Program-made: the position numbers and the translations under genes
Shown: positions 1 through 8,629 of the stretch, piece by piece
How positions within the stretch are numbered: the stretch's first letter is position 1
Layout: every line of letters starts with the position of its first letter
Source: an uncultured Chitinophagaceae bacterium
GTDB taxonomy: Bacteria; Bacteroidota; Bacteroidia; Chitinophagales; Chitinophagaceae
Assembly (NCBI GenBank): GCA_946885335.1
Contig: CAMPGG010000025.1
Location: forward strand, 1 to 19,574
Direction: 5' to 3'
Length of the DNA stretch: 19,574 bases
The notes under the pieces: generated by a model
The model's input: only the letters and a program-made list of their open reading frames with translations
What the model was told of the DNA's origin: nothing
The model's database searches: none

Positions 1-2024
1 AGGAAAAAGATATAACCATCAATTTGCAAACAACGGTTTCATCACTGGATGCGGTTGTGGTAACGGGAACCATGAAAGCAGTAACCCGTTTGGAAAGTCC
101 AATCGCAGTGGAAGTATATAATCCCGGGTTTTTTAAAAAAAATCCCACACCAAGTATATTCGAATCACTGCAACAGGTAAATGGTGTTCGTCCCCAGTTA
201 AACTGCAACGTTTGCAATACGGGGGATATACATATCAATGGACTGGAAGGACCTTATACAATGATCACTATTGATGGAATGCCCATCGTTAGCAGTTTAT
301 CTTCGGTTTATGGTTTATTCGGCATTCCGCACCAGATGATTGAACGGGTGGAGATTGTAAAAGGTCCTGCATCCGGTTTATATGGTTCGGAAGCCATTGG
401 CGGACTGATCAACGTAATTACCCGGACACCTGAAAAAGCGCCCTTATTTAGTGCTAATTTGATGACTACTAACTGGCATGAATACCTGCTTGACGCCGGT
501 GTTAAATACAAGGTATCGTCCAAGCTGACGGGTTTACTCGGCATCAATTACTTTAATTATACCAGTCCGAAGGATAAGGATAACGACCAATTTACTGATG
601 TAACATTACAGGACCGGTTCACCATTTTTAATAAATGGAGCCTGCAAAGAAAATATAACAGGCAGGCCAGCCTGGCAACCCGGTATTTTTATGAAGACCG
701 GTGGGGCGGTGATATGCGCTGGAATAAAAGCTTCAGGGGAGGAGACAGCTTGTATGGTGAAAGTATTTACACCAATCGTTGGGAACTGATCGGTAACTAC
801 CAGTTACCAATACATGAAAAAATGTTTTTTGCCTTTTCCGCTACCGGTCATAAGCAGGATTCTTATTATGGAACAACTCCCTATATAGGAGATCAAAAAA
901 TTATTTTTGGCCAGGTGACCTGGCATAAAACCATAGCAGGTGATCATGAATTGTTATCGGGTATTGCTGGACGTTATAATTATTATGATGATAATTCAAC
1001 AGCTACGGTAGATACGTTGTCCGGGCTTAATAACCCGGAACGTTTTTTTATCCCGGGCATTTTTGTTCAATACGAATGGAAATTAAATGAGCGCCACCAG
1101 TTATTATCGGGGTTGCGCTATGATCATCATCCCATTCATAAAAATATTTTTACGCCTCGTTTTGCTTACAAATGGAAAATGGATGATCAAAGAGTGTTTC
1201 GTTTAAATGCAGGAACAGGATTCAGGGTGGTTAATCTTTTTACTGAAGATCATGCGGCATTGACCGGTGCCAGGGCTGTTGAAATAAAAGAAAAATTGAA
1301 ACCGGAATCCAGTTATAATATCAATGCCAATTTTATCAATGAATGGAAAGGAGATGGAAAATCATTTACAATTGATCTTTCTGCATGGTATTCATGGTTT
1401 CATAACCAGATCATTCCCGATTATGAAACGGATCCACGAAAAATTATTTATCAAAATTTAGATGGACATGCCATTTCAAAAGGACTCTCTCTCAATGCTG
1501 AATTTTCTCTTTACCACAGGTTGAAAGGATATGCCGGGTTTACTTTGCAGGAATTGTATAAAATGGAAAATAAAACAAAACAACGACCCTTGCTGACTGA
1601 AAAATGGAGTGCTAACTGGTCGCTTAGTTATAGTTTCCCGGTATTGGCATTAACCGCAGATTATACAGGAAATATTTATGGACCCATGAAATTACCCCTG
1701 CAAGGAGCACATGATCCAAGAGCAGGAAATTCTCCTGTGTGGAGTTTGCAAAATCTTCAGCTGACAAAAAAATGGGGAAAGTCGTTAGAAGTGTATGGCG
1801 GTATCAAAAACTTATTGAACTGGACACCGGCAAAAAACAATATTTTTCTCATTGCCCGTTCGCACGATCCATTTAACAAGCAAGTTGAATTTGATGCAAC
1901 AGGTAATGCAAAAACTTCAACCGAGAATCCATATGGATTGATCTTCGATCCGGCATATGTATATGCTCCTAACCAGGGTAGAAGAATATTCCTGGGTATC
2001 CGTTATTTATTACAAGATGAATAA
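1..2024 (+). CDS. TonB-dependent outer-membrane receptor, 5' end missing
   Basis: The frame is already open at base 3, so the true start, signal peptide and probably a carboxypeptidase-regulatory-like domain lie left of the window; the first in-frame TTG (24) is not a credible start. The visible part begins with the end of that domain and a linker (LDAVVVTGT). A plug domain follows with the family motifs INGLEGPYTMITIDGMPI and ERVEIVKGPASGLYGSEAIGG, then a long aromatic-rich beta-barrel ending at the C terminus (GIRYLLQDE). A CNVC motif sits just before the plug signature. The role is energised uptake of a bound substrate across the outer membrane; the substrate cannot be read from the sequence. 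The next genes encode a heavy-metal efflux system, and receptors with this plug sequence are commonly found beside such systems in Bacteroidota, so a metal or metal chelate is likely (inference). Confidence 0.93.
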   Translation, partial: EKDITINLQTTVSSLDAVVVTGTMKAVTRLESPIAVEVYNPGFFKKNPTPSIFESLQQVNGVRPQLNCNVCNTGDIHINGLEGPYTMITIDGMPIVSSLSSVYGLFGIPHQMIERVEIVKGPASGLYGSEAIGGLINVITRTPEKAPLFSANLMTTNWHEYLLDAGVKYKVSSKLTGLLGINYFNYTSPKDKDNDQFTDVTLQDRFTIFNKWSLQRKYNRQASLATRYFYEDRWGGDMRWNKSFRGGDSLYGESIYTNRWELIGNYQLPIHEKMFFAFSATGHKQDSYYGTTPYIGDQKIIFGQVTWHKTIAGDHELLSGIAGRYNYYDDNSTATVDTLSGLNNPERFFIPGIFVQYEWKLNERHQLLSGLRYDHHPIHKNIFTPRFAYKWKMDDQRVFRLNAGTGFRVVNLFTEDHAALTGARAVEIKEKLKPESSYNINANFINEWKGDGKSFTIDLSAWYSWFHNQIIPDYETDPRKIIYQNLDGHAISKGLSLNAEFSLYHRLKGYAGFTLQELYKMENKTKQRPLLTEKWSANWSLSYSFPVLALTADYTGNIYGPMKLPLQGAHDPRAGNSPVWSLQNLQLTKKWGKSLEVYGGIKNLLNWTPAKNNIFLIARSHDPFNKQVEFDATGNAKTSTENPYGLIFDPAYVYAPNQGRRIFLGIRYLLQDE

Positions 2025-2063
2025 TCATGGTTTATCTACCGGGAGTTATTTATCTTTGAAAAG

Positions 2064-2447
2064 TTGAAAAAAGCGGTAGCAATATTATTTTTAGGAGCTT
2101 TTATGCTTTCATTCGCCGAACTACACCAGTTTCTTAAAATCCCTGTATTTTTTCAACATTTTAATGAGCATAAACTTGTTGACGAGCATATAACCCTCCT
2201 GGATTTTTTACAGGAACACTATGTTGGTGCTATTGAAATGGATGATGATTACCAGCAGGATCAAAAATTACCATTTCGGGATGCCTGTAATCTTGTTGTA
2301 AATATTTCTTTAAGTTGCCAGGCACTTCCACCTTCCATTGAAATTGAACCTTTGCAGGAAATACTTCCACAATTTTCCATTTACAAAGACATAAATAAAA
2401 TTTTAATTTCCTCCTGCGATTTTTTTCAGCCTCCAAGATTTACCTGA
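2064..2447 (+). CDS. Small exported His-rich protein of a heavy-metal efflux cluster, function unknown
   Basis: 127 residues with a TTG start 39 bases after the receptor stop. This start keeps a short Sec-type signal sequence (MKKAVAILFLGAFMLSFA); the next in-frame ATG (2103) would remove it. The mature part is rich in His early on (H21, H32, H36, H42, H52) in a pattern HQFLKIPVFFQHFNEH then FLQEHY, followed by an acidic patch (MDDDYQQD), LPFRD, three cysteines (C75, C85, C118) and a C-terminal QPPRF. I recognise this as a small uncharacterised protein type found between TonB receptors and CusA/CzcA pumps in Bacteroidota, but I know of no assigned function. Periplasmic metal binding or delivery is a plausible role given the His and acidic residues and the neighbours, but it is only inference. 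It is probably co-transcribed with the receptor and the pump. Confidence 0.8.
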   Translation: MKKAVAILFLGAFMLSFAELHQFLKIPVFFQHFNEHKLVDEHITLLDFLQEHYVGAIEMDDDYQQDQKLPFRDACNLVVNISLSCQALPPSIEIEPLQEILPQFSIYKDINKILISSCDFFQPPRFT

Positions 2448-2487
2448 TATAACATAGCATTTTTTTGTTACAGGTAAATACTATTAC

Positions 2488-5400
2488 ATGTTAAATAAGA
2501 TCATTGGTTTTTCTGTAAAGAATAAACTTATTGTCGGCTTGTTCACGTTGGTGTTGGTGGTTATTGGTGCTATAGAAGTTAGCCGGTTACCCATCGATGC
2601 ATTACCCGACATTACCAGTAACCAGGTACAGGTTATAACAACTTCACCGTCTTTAGCTGCGCCGGAAGTTGAACGTTTGATTACATTCCCTATTGAGCAA
2701 TCTATGGCGAATATTCCCGGCATTACAGAGATGCGGTCTATTTCCAGGTTTGGACTTTCAGTTATTACAATTGTTTTTGATGATCAAACTGATTTTTACT
2801 GGGCACGACAACAGGTATCCGAAAGACTGATCGGGGTAAGAGAACAGATTCCTGTAACTGCCGGCAGGCCTGATTTGGCACCGGCTACAACAGGGTTAGG
2901 TGAAATTTACCAGTATGTAATCAGGCCCAAAAAAGGTTATGAATCAAAGTATGATCTTACAGAATTACGATCAATCCAGGATTGGGTAGTAAGAAGACAA
3001 TTACTGGGTACGCCGGGGGTGGCAGATGTCAGCAGTTTTGGCGGTTACCTGAAAGAATATGAGGTGGCGGTAATTCCCGACCGCCTAAAAAGTATGAACA
3101 TTACCGTTAGTGATGTTTTTGAAGCGTTGGAAAAGAATAACCAAAACTCCGGCGGTGCTTATATTGAAAAAGGTCCAACAGCTTTGTTTATCCGTACAGA
3201 AGGATTGGCGAAAAACCTTGAAGAAATCGGGCAAATAGTAGTAAGGTATAATGACAATGGTATCCCGGTTTTGATCAGGGATGTTGCTGATGTTCGTATA
3301 GGCCATGCTGTTAGGTATGGTGCAATGACCTACAGCGATAAGGGCGAAGTAGCAGGTGCGGTTGTATTAATGTTGAAAGGCGCTAATGCATCAGAGGTTG
3401 TACAGGCAGTAAAAGAAAAAGTGATAAAGATAAAACAAACACTGCCGGAAGGTGTGGTTCTTGAAACATTTTATGATCGTACAAAAATGGTTGACAGGGC
3501 AATTAAAACGGTTAAGACCAACCTACTGGAAGGGGCATTGATCGTTGTATTTGTCCTGGTGTTGTTCTTAGGTAACCTGCGGGCCGGTTTGATTGTAGCT
3601 TCAGTGATACCACTCTCCATGTTATTTGCCATTATCATGATGAATATTTTTGGCGTATCGGGAAATTTAATGAGTCTTGGTGCGCTGGATTTTGGTTTAA
3701 TCGTTGATGGTGCGGTCATTATTGTTGAAGCCGTTATGCACCGCCTTTCTCACAACCGGCACTTGCGAAGAACAATATTGATCACCCAACCGGAAATGGA
3801 CCAGGAAGTGAAATTGGCAGCCGGTAAAATGATGAACTCCGCAGTCTTTGGTCAAATAATCATCCTGATTGTTTACCTGCCGATCCTTACTTTGGTTGGT
3901 ATTGAAGGCAAAATGTTTAAGCCAATGGCACAAACAGTTTCTTTTGCTTTGATCGGTGCATTTATACTTTCACTTACTTATGTTCCAATGATCACTTCAT
4001 TGATGCTGAGTAAAAAGATAAAGCATAAAGAAAATTTTTCTGACAGGTTGATGAAAAGATTGCACAGGCTTTACAAGCCGGTGTTACAAAAAGCTTTGCA
4101 ATTTCCAAAAATGGTTATTGCAATGGTCCTCATTTTATTTATTGGTTCAATATTGCTATTGAGAAGCCTGGGAGGGGAATTTATACCAGAACTGGAAGAA
4201 GGCGACTTTGCTGTTGATGCGAGGATATTAACCGGCAGTAGTTTAACAGAGTCGATAAAAAGTTCTACCAAGGCCGCTACAATTCTTGAACGATTTCCTG
4301 AAGTGGATAAAATTGTTACCCGGATAGGTGCAAGCGAAATACCAACAGATCCAATGCCGGTTGAAATGACTGATATCATCATTAACCTGAAACCTAAAGA
4401 TGAATGGACCTCTGCATCTTCATTCGATGAATTAGCCAATAAAATGGGGGAAGCGCTTTCGGAAATTCCTGGTCTCACGTTTGGATTTCAATTCCCCGTG
4501 CAGATGCGTTTTAATGAATTGATCTCTGGTGCAAGACAAGATATTGTATGCAAGATTTTTGGTGAAGATCTTGATTCGCTTGCAGTATATGCCAATAAAT
4601 TAGGGTCCCTTGTAAATTCAGTTGATGGCGCTACGGATATTTATATTGAGACCGTAACGGGTTTACCCCAGATAGAAATCAATTATAACCGCAATGCATT
4701 AGCCAATTACCAGTTGAATATTGCAGATGTTAATCAATTAGTCAGAACTGCATTTGCAGGAGAAAGTGCCGGCCAGGTTTATGAAAATGAAAGAAGGTTT
4801 GACCTGGTTGTGCGATTAAATGAAAGTGTGCGAGGCAACATTACCGATGTGCAGGAGTTACTTATTCCAACAAGAAATGGTTTGCAAATACCATTACAGC
4901 AGGTAGCAACTGTAAAAATTAAAGAAGGTTGGAACCAGGTGCAAAGAGAAGATGCTAAACGCCGGATCATTGTAGGTTTTAATGTTCGCGGCCGCGACGT
5001 TGAAACGGTAGTTAATGAACTGGAAGAAAAAACAAACAGCAGGTTAAAACTGCCTGCCGGGTATTATGTAAATTTTGGTGGACAGTTCCAGAACCTGGTG
5101 GAGGCCAAACAGCGTTTATCCATTGCCGTTCCTGCAGCCTTATTCCTGATACTGGTGCTTTTATATTTTGCTTTTGGTTCTGTAAAATATGGCGTCATGA
5201 TCTTTTCAGCAATTCCATTATCAGCTATGGGTGGCATCGTTGCTTTATGGTTGCGGGGATTGCCATTCAGCATTTCTGCCGGCATTGGTTTCATTGCATT
5301 ATTTGGGGTTGCTGTGCTAAATGGTATTGTATTGATCGCGGAATTTAACCGATTAAAAAAAGAAGGTATGCAGGATTTAAATCAAATTATTATTGAAGGT

Positions 5401-6849
5401 ACACGTATACGCTTACGGCCCGTTTTGATGACTGCGGCTGTGGCCTCTCTTGGATTTTTACCCATGGCATTGAGTCATGGCGCCGGCGCAGAGGTTCAGC
5501 GTCCTTTGGCGACCGTTGTAATTGGTGGCCTGATCACAGCTACATTTTTAACGCTTATCGTGTTGCCCATTATTTATCGCTGGTTTGAAAAAACGAAAAA
5601 AATAAAAAATCAAAACCATTTGCCTTTTATTATTTTTCCATTATTGTGTTTGCCTGCCTTTTTGCATGCACAGCAAGTCCCGGTAAAACATCTTACTATA
5701 CAAGAGGTTTTGCAGCAAGCCAGCGAACAAAATCTGAATTTGCAATCACTTCAAAAACAAAAGGAATACTGGAAGGCGTTACAGGAAGGTGTATTTGATC
5801 CTGGTAAAACTTCTGCCGGAATTGTTTATGGTAATATCAATAACGCAAGTAAGGATAACAGTTTTAACGTGGGTCAAAGTTTTGATTTGCCTGTTGTTTA
5901 TAAAAGGCAAAGAGAACTGTATGGTACAAATGAAAAGCTCCAGGATCAATTGGTCAAATGGAAGAAGACTGAACTTGACAAGGAAGTAAAAATCGTATTT
6001 TATAAATTGGTAGATATCCAGGAAAGGGAAAAATTATTATTTCAACTGGATTCTTTGTATAGTCGATTTCAGTTTTCAGCTGATCTTCGGTTTAAATCAG
6101 GTGAATCAAATTTATTGGAGAAAACTACAGCGGACCTGCAATTGCAGCAGCTTAAATTGCAGCAACAGCAATTAGTATCGGAGAAGTTGATACTACAAAA
6201 ACAGTTGCAGTGGTTGATGAACGATACGTCATTGGTTCTGCCAAAATACAACGCGGTTAAAATGGAATCATTGATTGTTGATTCAATTTTTTTACAGCAA
6301 CATCCTTTAATGGAATATTATGAATGGCAAAAACAATTGGCAGCTGCTCAAACACTTGTTGAAAGATCCAAACTTTCGCCGTCATTTTCTGTTGAATACA
6401 TAAACCAGTCTTTCATTGGTTACCATAGCCCGGATGGTATAAACCAGGTGTACTATGGTAATTCTCGGCGTTTTCATTCAGTTGGTCTCACAATGGGCAT
6501 CCCGCTTTTTAATAAAGCAACCAATGCCCGTATAAAGGCTGGTAAAGTAAATGAAGAAGTAGCCAGGTTAAATGCCATTAATGTAAGTAAAGAACTATCC
6601 AGGAAGGGGCAGCAATGGATGGAAGAATTGAAACGCCAGCAAGCAAGCATTGATTTATATGAATCATCCAGCCTTGAACAAGCGGATCTCATTATAAAAA
6701 ATGCATCACTGGGTTTCCAGGAAGGGGAGATAGGCTATCTTGAATGGACAGTTTTGATGAACAATGCAATTAATATCAGGATAGGATACCTGGATGCAGT
6801 GAAAAATTACAACCTCACAATAATAGAAATTGAATACCTGCGTGGTTAA
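2488..6849 (+). CDS. CusA/CzcA-family heavy-metal RND efflux pump fused to a TolC-like outer-membrane channel
   Basis: 1453 residues. Residues 1 to about 1036 are a complete HME-RND proton/metal antiporter, with a first transmembrane helix near residue 10, periplasmic porter domains and twelve expected membrane segments. Helix 4 carries GALDFGLIVDGAVIIVE, placing D401, D407 and E414 where CzcA has its proton-relay acids. After WFEKTKK comes a hydrophobic stretch ending LHA-QQ (about 1047-1061), which looks like an internal signal peptide. Residues 1062-1453 are an outer-membrane efflux protein (OEP/TolC type) with long Gln/Leu-rich helices. Separate CusA/CzcA proteins are about 1030-1050 residues, so the extra 400 are the channel. 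No separate tolC-like gene lies in the cluster, and the adaptor follows after 12 bases. The methionine triad of copper-type CusA appears absent by eye, favouring divalent metals. Similar fusions occur in other Bacteroidota. An A-rich junction is described in the findings. Confidence 0.93.
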   Translation: MLNKIIGFSVKNKLIVGLFTLVLVVIGAIEVSRLPIDALPDITSNQVQVITTSPSLAAPEVERLITFPIEQSMANIPGITEMRSISRFGLSVITIVFDDQTDFYWARQQVSERLIGVREQIPVTAGRPDLAPATTGLGEIYQYVIRPKKGYESKYDLTELRSIQDWVVRRQLLGTPGVADVSSFGGYLKEYEVAVIPDRLKSMNITVSDVFEALEKNNQNSGGAYIEKGPTALFIRTEGLAKNLEEIGQIVVRYNDNGIPVLIRDVADVRIGHAVRYGAMTYSDKGEVAGAVVLMLKGANASEVVQAVKEKVIKIKQTLPEGVVLETFYDRTKMVDRAIKTVKTNLLEGALIVVFVLVLFLGNLRAGLIVASVIPLSMLFAIIMMNIFGVSGNLMSLGALDFGLIVDGAVIIVEAVMHRLSHNRHLRRTILITQPEMDQEVKLAAGKMMNSAVFGQIIILIVYLPILTLVGIEGKMFKPMAQTVSFALIGAFILSLTYVPMITSLMLSKKIKHKENFSDRLMKRLHRLYKPVLQKALQFPKMVIAMVLILFIGSILLLRSLGGEFIPELEEGDFAVDARILTGSSLTESIKSSTKAATILERFPEVDKIVTRIGASEIPTDPMPVEMTDIIINLKPKDEWTSASSFDELANKMGEALSEIPGLTFGFQFPVQMRFNELISGARQDIVCKIFGEDLDSLAVYANKLGSLVNSVDGATDIYIETVTGLPQIEINYNRNALANYQLNIADVNQLVRTAFAGESAGQVYENERRFDLVVRLNESVRGNITDVQELLIPTRNGLQIPLQQVATVKIKEGWNQVQREDAKRRIIVGFNVRGRDVETVVNELEEKTNSRLKLPAGYYVNFGGQFQNLVEAKQRLSIAVPAALFLILVLLYFAFGSVKYGVMIFSAIPLSAMGGIVALWLRGLPFSISAGIGFIALFGVAVLNGIVLIAEFNRLKKEGMQDLNQIIIEGTRIRLRPVLMTAAVASLGFLPMALSHGAGAEVQRPLATVVIGGLITATFLTLIVLPIIYRWFEKTKKIKNQNHLPFIIFPLLCLPAFLHAQQVPVKHLTIQEVLQQASEQNLNLQSLQKQKEYWKALQEGVFDPGKTSAGIVYGNINNASKDNSFNVGQSFDLPVVYKRQRELYGTNEKLQDQLVKWKKTELDKEVKIVFYKLVDIQEREKLLFQLDSLYSRFQFSADLRFKSGESNLLEKTTADLQLQQLKLQQQQLVSEKLILQKQLQWLMNDTSLVLPKYNAVKMESLIVDSIFLQQHPLMEYYEWQKQLAAAQTLVERSKLSPSFSVEYINQSFIGYHSPDGINQVYYGNSRRFHSVGLTMGIPLFNKATNARIKAGKVNEEVARLNAINVSKELSRKGQQWMEELKRQQASIDLYESSSLEQADLIIKNASLGFQEGEIGYLEWTVLMNNAINIRIGYLDAVKNYNLTIIEIEYLRG

Positions 6850-6861
6850 TAATTTATAGTT

Positions 6862-7995
6862 ATGATTATGAAATATTTTTTTGTTGCTGTTTTGATAATA
6901 TGTATCGGTTGCAAAACCAAAACGGAAGTTGTTGTTGAAGAAGAAAATGAACCCGCTGAAATTGTCATGCTAACTCCAGCGCAAATGCAAAATTCAGCTA
7001 TCGATACAGGTGTTGTAACAACGCGGTCCATGAATACAACTTTAAAAGTAAATGGTGTGGTTGATGTGCCGCCGCAGAATATCGTTTCTGTTAGTTTTCC
7101 TTTGGGTGGATATTTAAAATCTACCAAATTATTACCTGGTATGCATGTAAACCGGGGTGAGGTCATTGGCATAATGGAAGATCCGGCATTGATCCAGTTA
7201 CAACAAGACTACCTGATGGCGAATGCCAGGTTAGGCTTCCTTGAAAAAGATTTTGAACGGCAAAAAATGTTGAATAAAGAAAAAGTGAATGCGGATAAAA
7301 TTTATCAGCAGGCAACTTCAGAATATACATCGCAAAAAGTGTTGGTAAAAGGTTTAAGTGAAAAATTGAGATTGATAAATATTAACCCGGCCAGGTTAAC
7401 GGAATCGAATATTTCAAGGAGTGTAGCCATTTATTCTCCTATCAATGGATTTGTAAGTAAAGTAAATGTAAATATTGGGAAGTATGTTGATCCCTCAGAA
7501 GTATTGTTCGAATTGATCAACCCGGCGGATATGCATGCCACACTCACTGTGTTTGAAAAAGATATTACCCTGGTAAAACCCAATCAAAAAGTGCAGGTAA
7601 CTTTTGTTGATGATCCAGGTGTTATTTACCATTGCACAGTTCTGCTGGTAAATCGTAATATCGATGAAAACCGGAGTGGATTAGTTCATTGTCATTTCGA
7701 AACGAAACCACAGAAATTATTGCCCGGCATGTTCTTAAATGCGCTTATACAAGTAAGTGATGCAGAAGTGCTTGCTGTTCCTGAAGAAGCTGTTGTGCAT
7801 TATGGTGCGCAGGATTATATTTTTTTAGCGGTTGGTCAAAACACGTATAAAATGTTGCCTGTGATTACCGGGATGCGGCAAACTGGTTATGTTGAAATCA
7901 GCCATCAGCCAGAAAATCTTGAAGGCAGGACCATTGTTAACCAGAATGCCTATGCGGTTTTATCAAAAATGATGAATAAGGCAGAGGAGGAATGA
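6862..7995 (+). CDS. Efflux RND periplasmic adaptor subunit (CusB/CzcB-like membrane-fusion protein)
   Basis: 377 residues, starting 12 bases after the pump stop, so very probably the same operon. The N terminus is hydrophobic and ends in a likely lipobox (CIGC, lipidated Cys17 from the first ATG; an ATG two codons later at 6868 would serve equally). The protein has the order expected of membrane-fusion proteins: a first half-lipoyl strand region (GVVDVPPQNIVSVSFPLGGY, GMHVNRGEVIG), a helical hairpin (LQQDYLMANARLGFLEKDFERQKML), a second lipoyl half (IYSPINGFVSKVNVNIGKYV), a beta-barrel, and a membrane-proximal C-terminal domain. It would link the inner-membrane RND part to the outer-membrane channel and may pass metal to the pump. 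I saw no His-rich or Met-rich C-terminal metal-binding extension. Metal specificity is not readable from this protein alone. Confidence 0.92.
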   Translation: MIMKYFFVAVLIICIGCKTKTEVVVEEENEPAEIVMLTPAQMQNSAIDTGVVTTRSMNTTLKVNGVVDVPPQNIVSVSFPLGGYLKSTKLLPGMHVNRGEVIGIMEDPALIQLQQDYLMANARLGFLEKDFERQKMLNKEKVNADKIYQQATSEYTSQKVLVKGLSEKLRLININPARLTESNISRSVAIYSPINGFVSKVNVNIGKYVDPSEVLFELINPADMHATLTVFEKDITLVKPNQKVQVTFVDDPGVIYHCTVLLVNRNIDENRSGLVHCHFETKPQKLLPGMFLNALIQVSDAEVLAVPEEAVVHYGAQDYIFLAVGQNTYKMLPVITGMRQTGYVEISHQPENLEGRTIVNQNAYAVLSKMMNKAEEE

Positions 7996-8071
7996 TTTTT
8001 TACATAATTCATAAATAAACTTATAGTAATTTTAATATATTCTTACTGATTAAAAACATTACCCCTTAAAT

Positions 8072-8515
8072 ATGAAAAATATAATTTTTAAAAACATCCT
8101 TTTTGCCAGTGTATTGGCTATTATTTCAGTGAGTTTATTTTCCTGTGGTTCTACCCGTACCATCAGTGTGGAAGAAGGTTGGGAAATTTTGGGCGAAAGC
8201 AAAGTAAATTTTGTTCGGGATAAAGATGAAATTGATGTCAGGAGCAATAATGAGTACACAGCACTTCGGTTTATGGTAGAAAATAAGGATATCCGTGTAA
8301 ATTATTTAAGGGTTGTTTATGCAAACGGTGATGTATTGGAACCACAAATTGATGATATTATTGGAGCCGATCAACAAAGTAAGATCATTGAATTAACCCG
8401 CGATGGTCAAAGGATCGACAGGGTTGAATTTAAATATCGCAGCACAGGAAATATATTAAAAGGCAGGGCTAAGGTTATTTTGATCGGCCGCCGTTTTGAT
8501 CGATACCGCTATTAA
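8072..8515 (+). CDS. Small lipoprotein of unknown function with a beta-rich domain
   Basis: 147 residues, starting 76 bases after the adaptor stop. The N terminus has a basic region, a hydrophobic core and a good lipobox (LFSC, lipidated Cys25), so the protein should be anchored in the envelope facing the periplasm or the cell surface. The mature part (VEEGWEILGESKVNF, IDVRSNNEYTALRFMVENKDI, YANGDVLEP, RVEFKYRST) is a compact beta-rich fold. It resembles small uncharacterised exported proteins, possibly the DUF2541 type, but I cannot confirm the family. It reads as a separate unit from the efflux cluster: the gap upstream is AT-rich with no clear overlap, and a strong terminator follows directly. 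No metal-binding motif is evident. The function is unknown. Confidence 0.8.
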   Translation: MKNIIFKNILFASVLAIISVSLFSCGSTRTISVEEGWEILGESKVNFVRDKDEIDVRSNNEYTALRFMVENKDIRVNYLRVVYANGDVLEPQIDDIIGADQQSKIIELTRDGQRIDRVEFKYRSTGNILKGRAKVILIGRRFDRYRY

Positions 8516-8541
8516 CAGATACATTTAATTTTTGATTTAAT

Positions 8542-8587
8542 ATTTGTTTGTTTAAGCTCTTCACACTTAAACAAACAAATTTTTTTT
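8542..8587 (+). terminator. Rho-independent terminator after the lipoprotein gene
   Basis: A perfect 15-bp inverted repeat, ATTTGTTTGTTTAAG (8542-8556) and CTTAAACAAACAAAT (8566-8580), has a 9-base loop and runs straight into eight T (8580-8587). It lies 26 bases after the lipoprotein stop and just before the tex promoter. The stem is unusually long and AT-rich (three G:C pairs). Confidence 0.88.
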
Positions 8588-8602
8588 GCTTCCACCAACC
8601 AT

Positions 8603-8610
8603 TACATTTG
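8603..8610 (+). promoter_or_regulatory. Bacteroidota -7 promoter element for tex
   Basis: TACATTTG matches the Bacteroidota consensus TAnnTTTG. It is followed by CAGGC and stands about 20 bases before the tex ATG, which would give a leader of roughly 12 bases. No -33 TTTG is present at the usual spacing; a TTTG at 8585-8588 is a little too close. Confidence 0.6.
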
Positions 8611-8629
8611 CAGGCCAAAGTAATGACCT

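Noticed and set aside
2051..2058. TATCTTTG, an exact TAnnTTTG match, before the small His-rich gene
   Set aside because: It lies only six bases before the TTG start, so a transcript from it would begin at or after that codon and lose the signal sequence. The short gap to the receptor argues for co-transcription.
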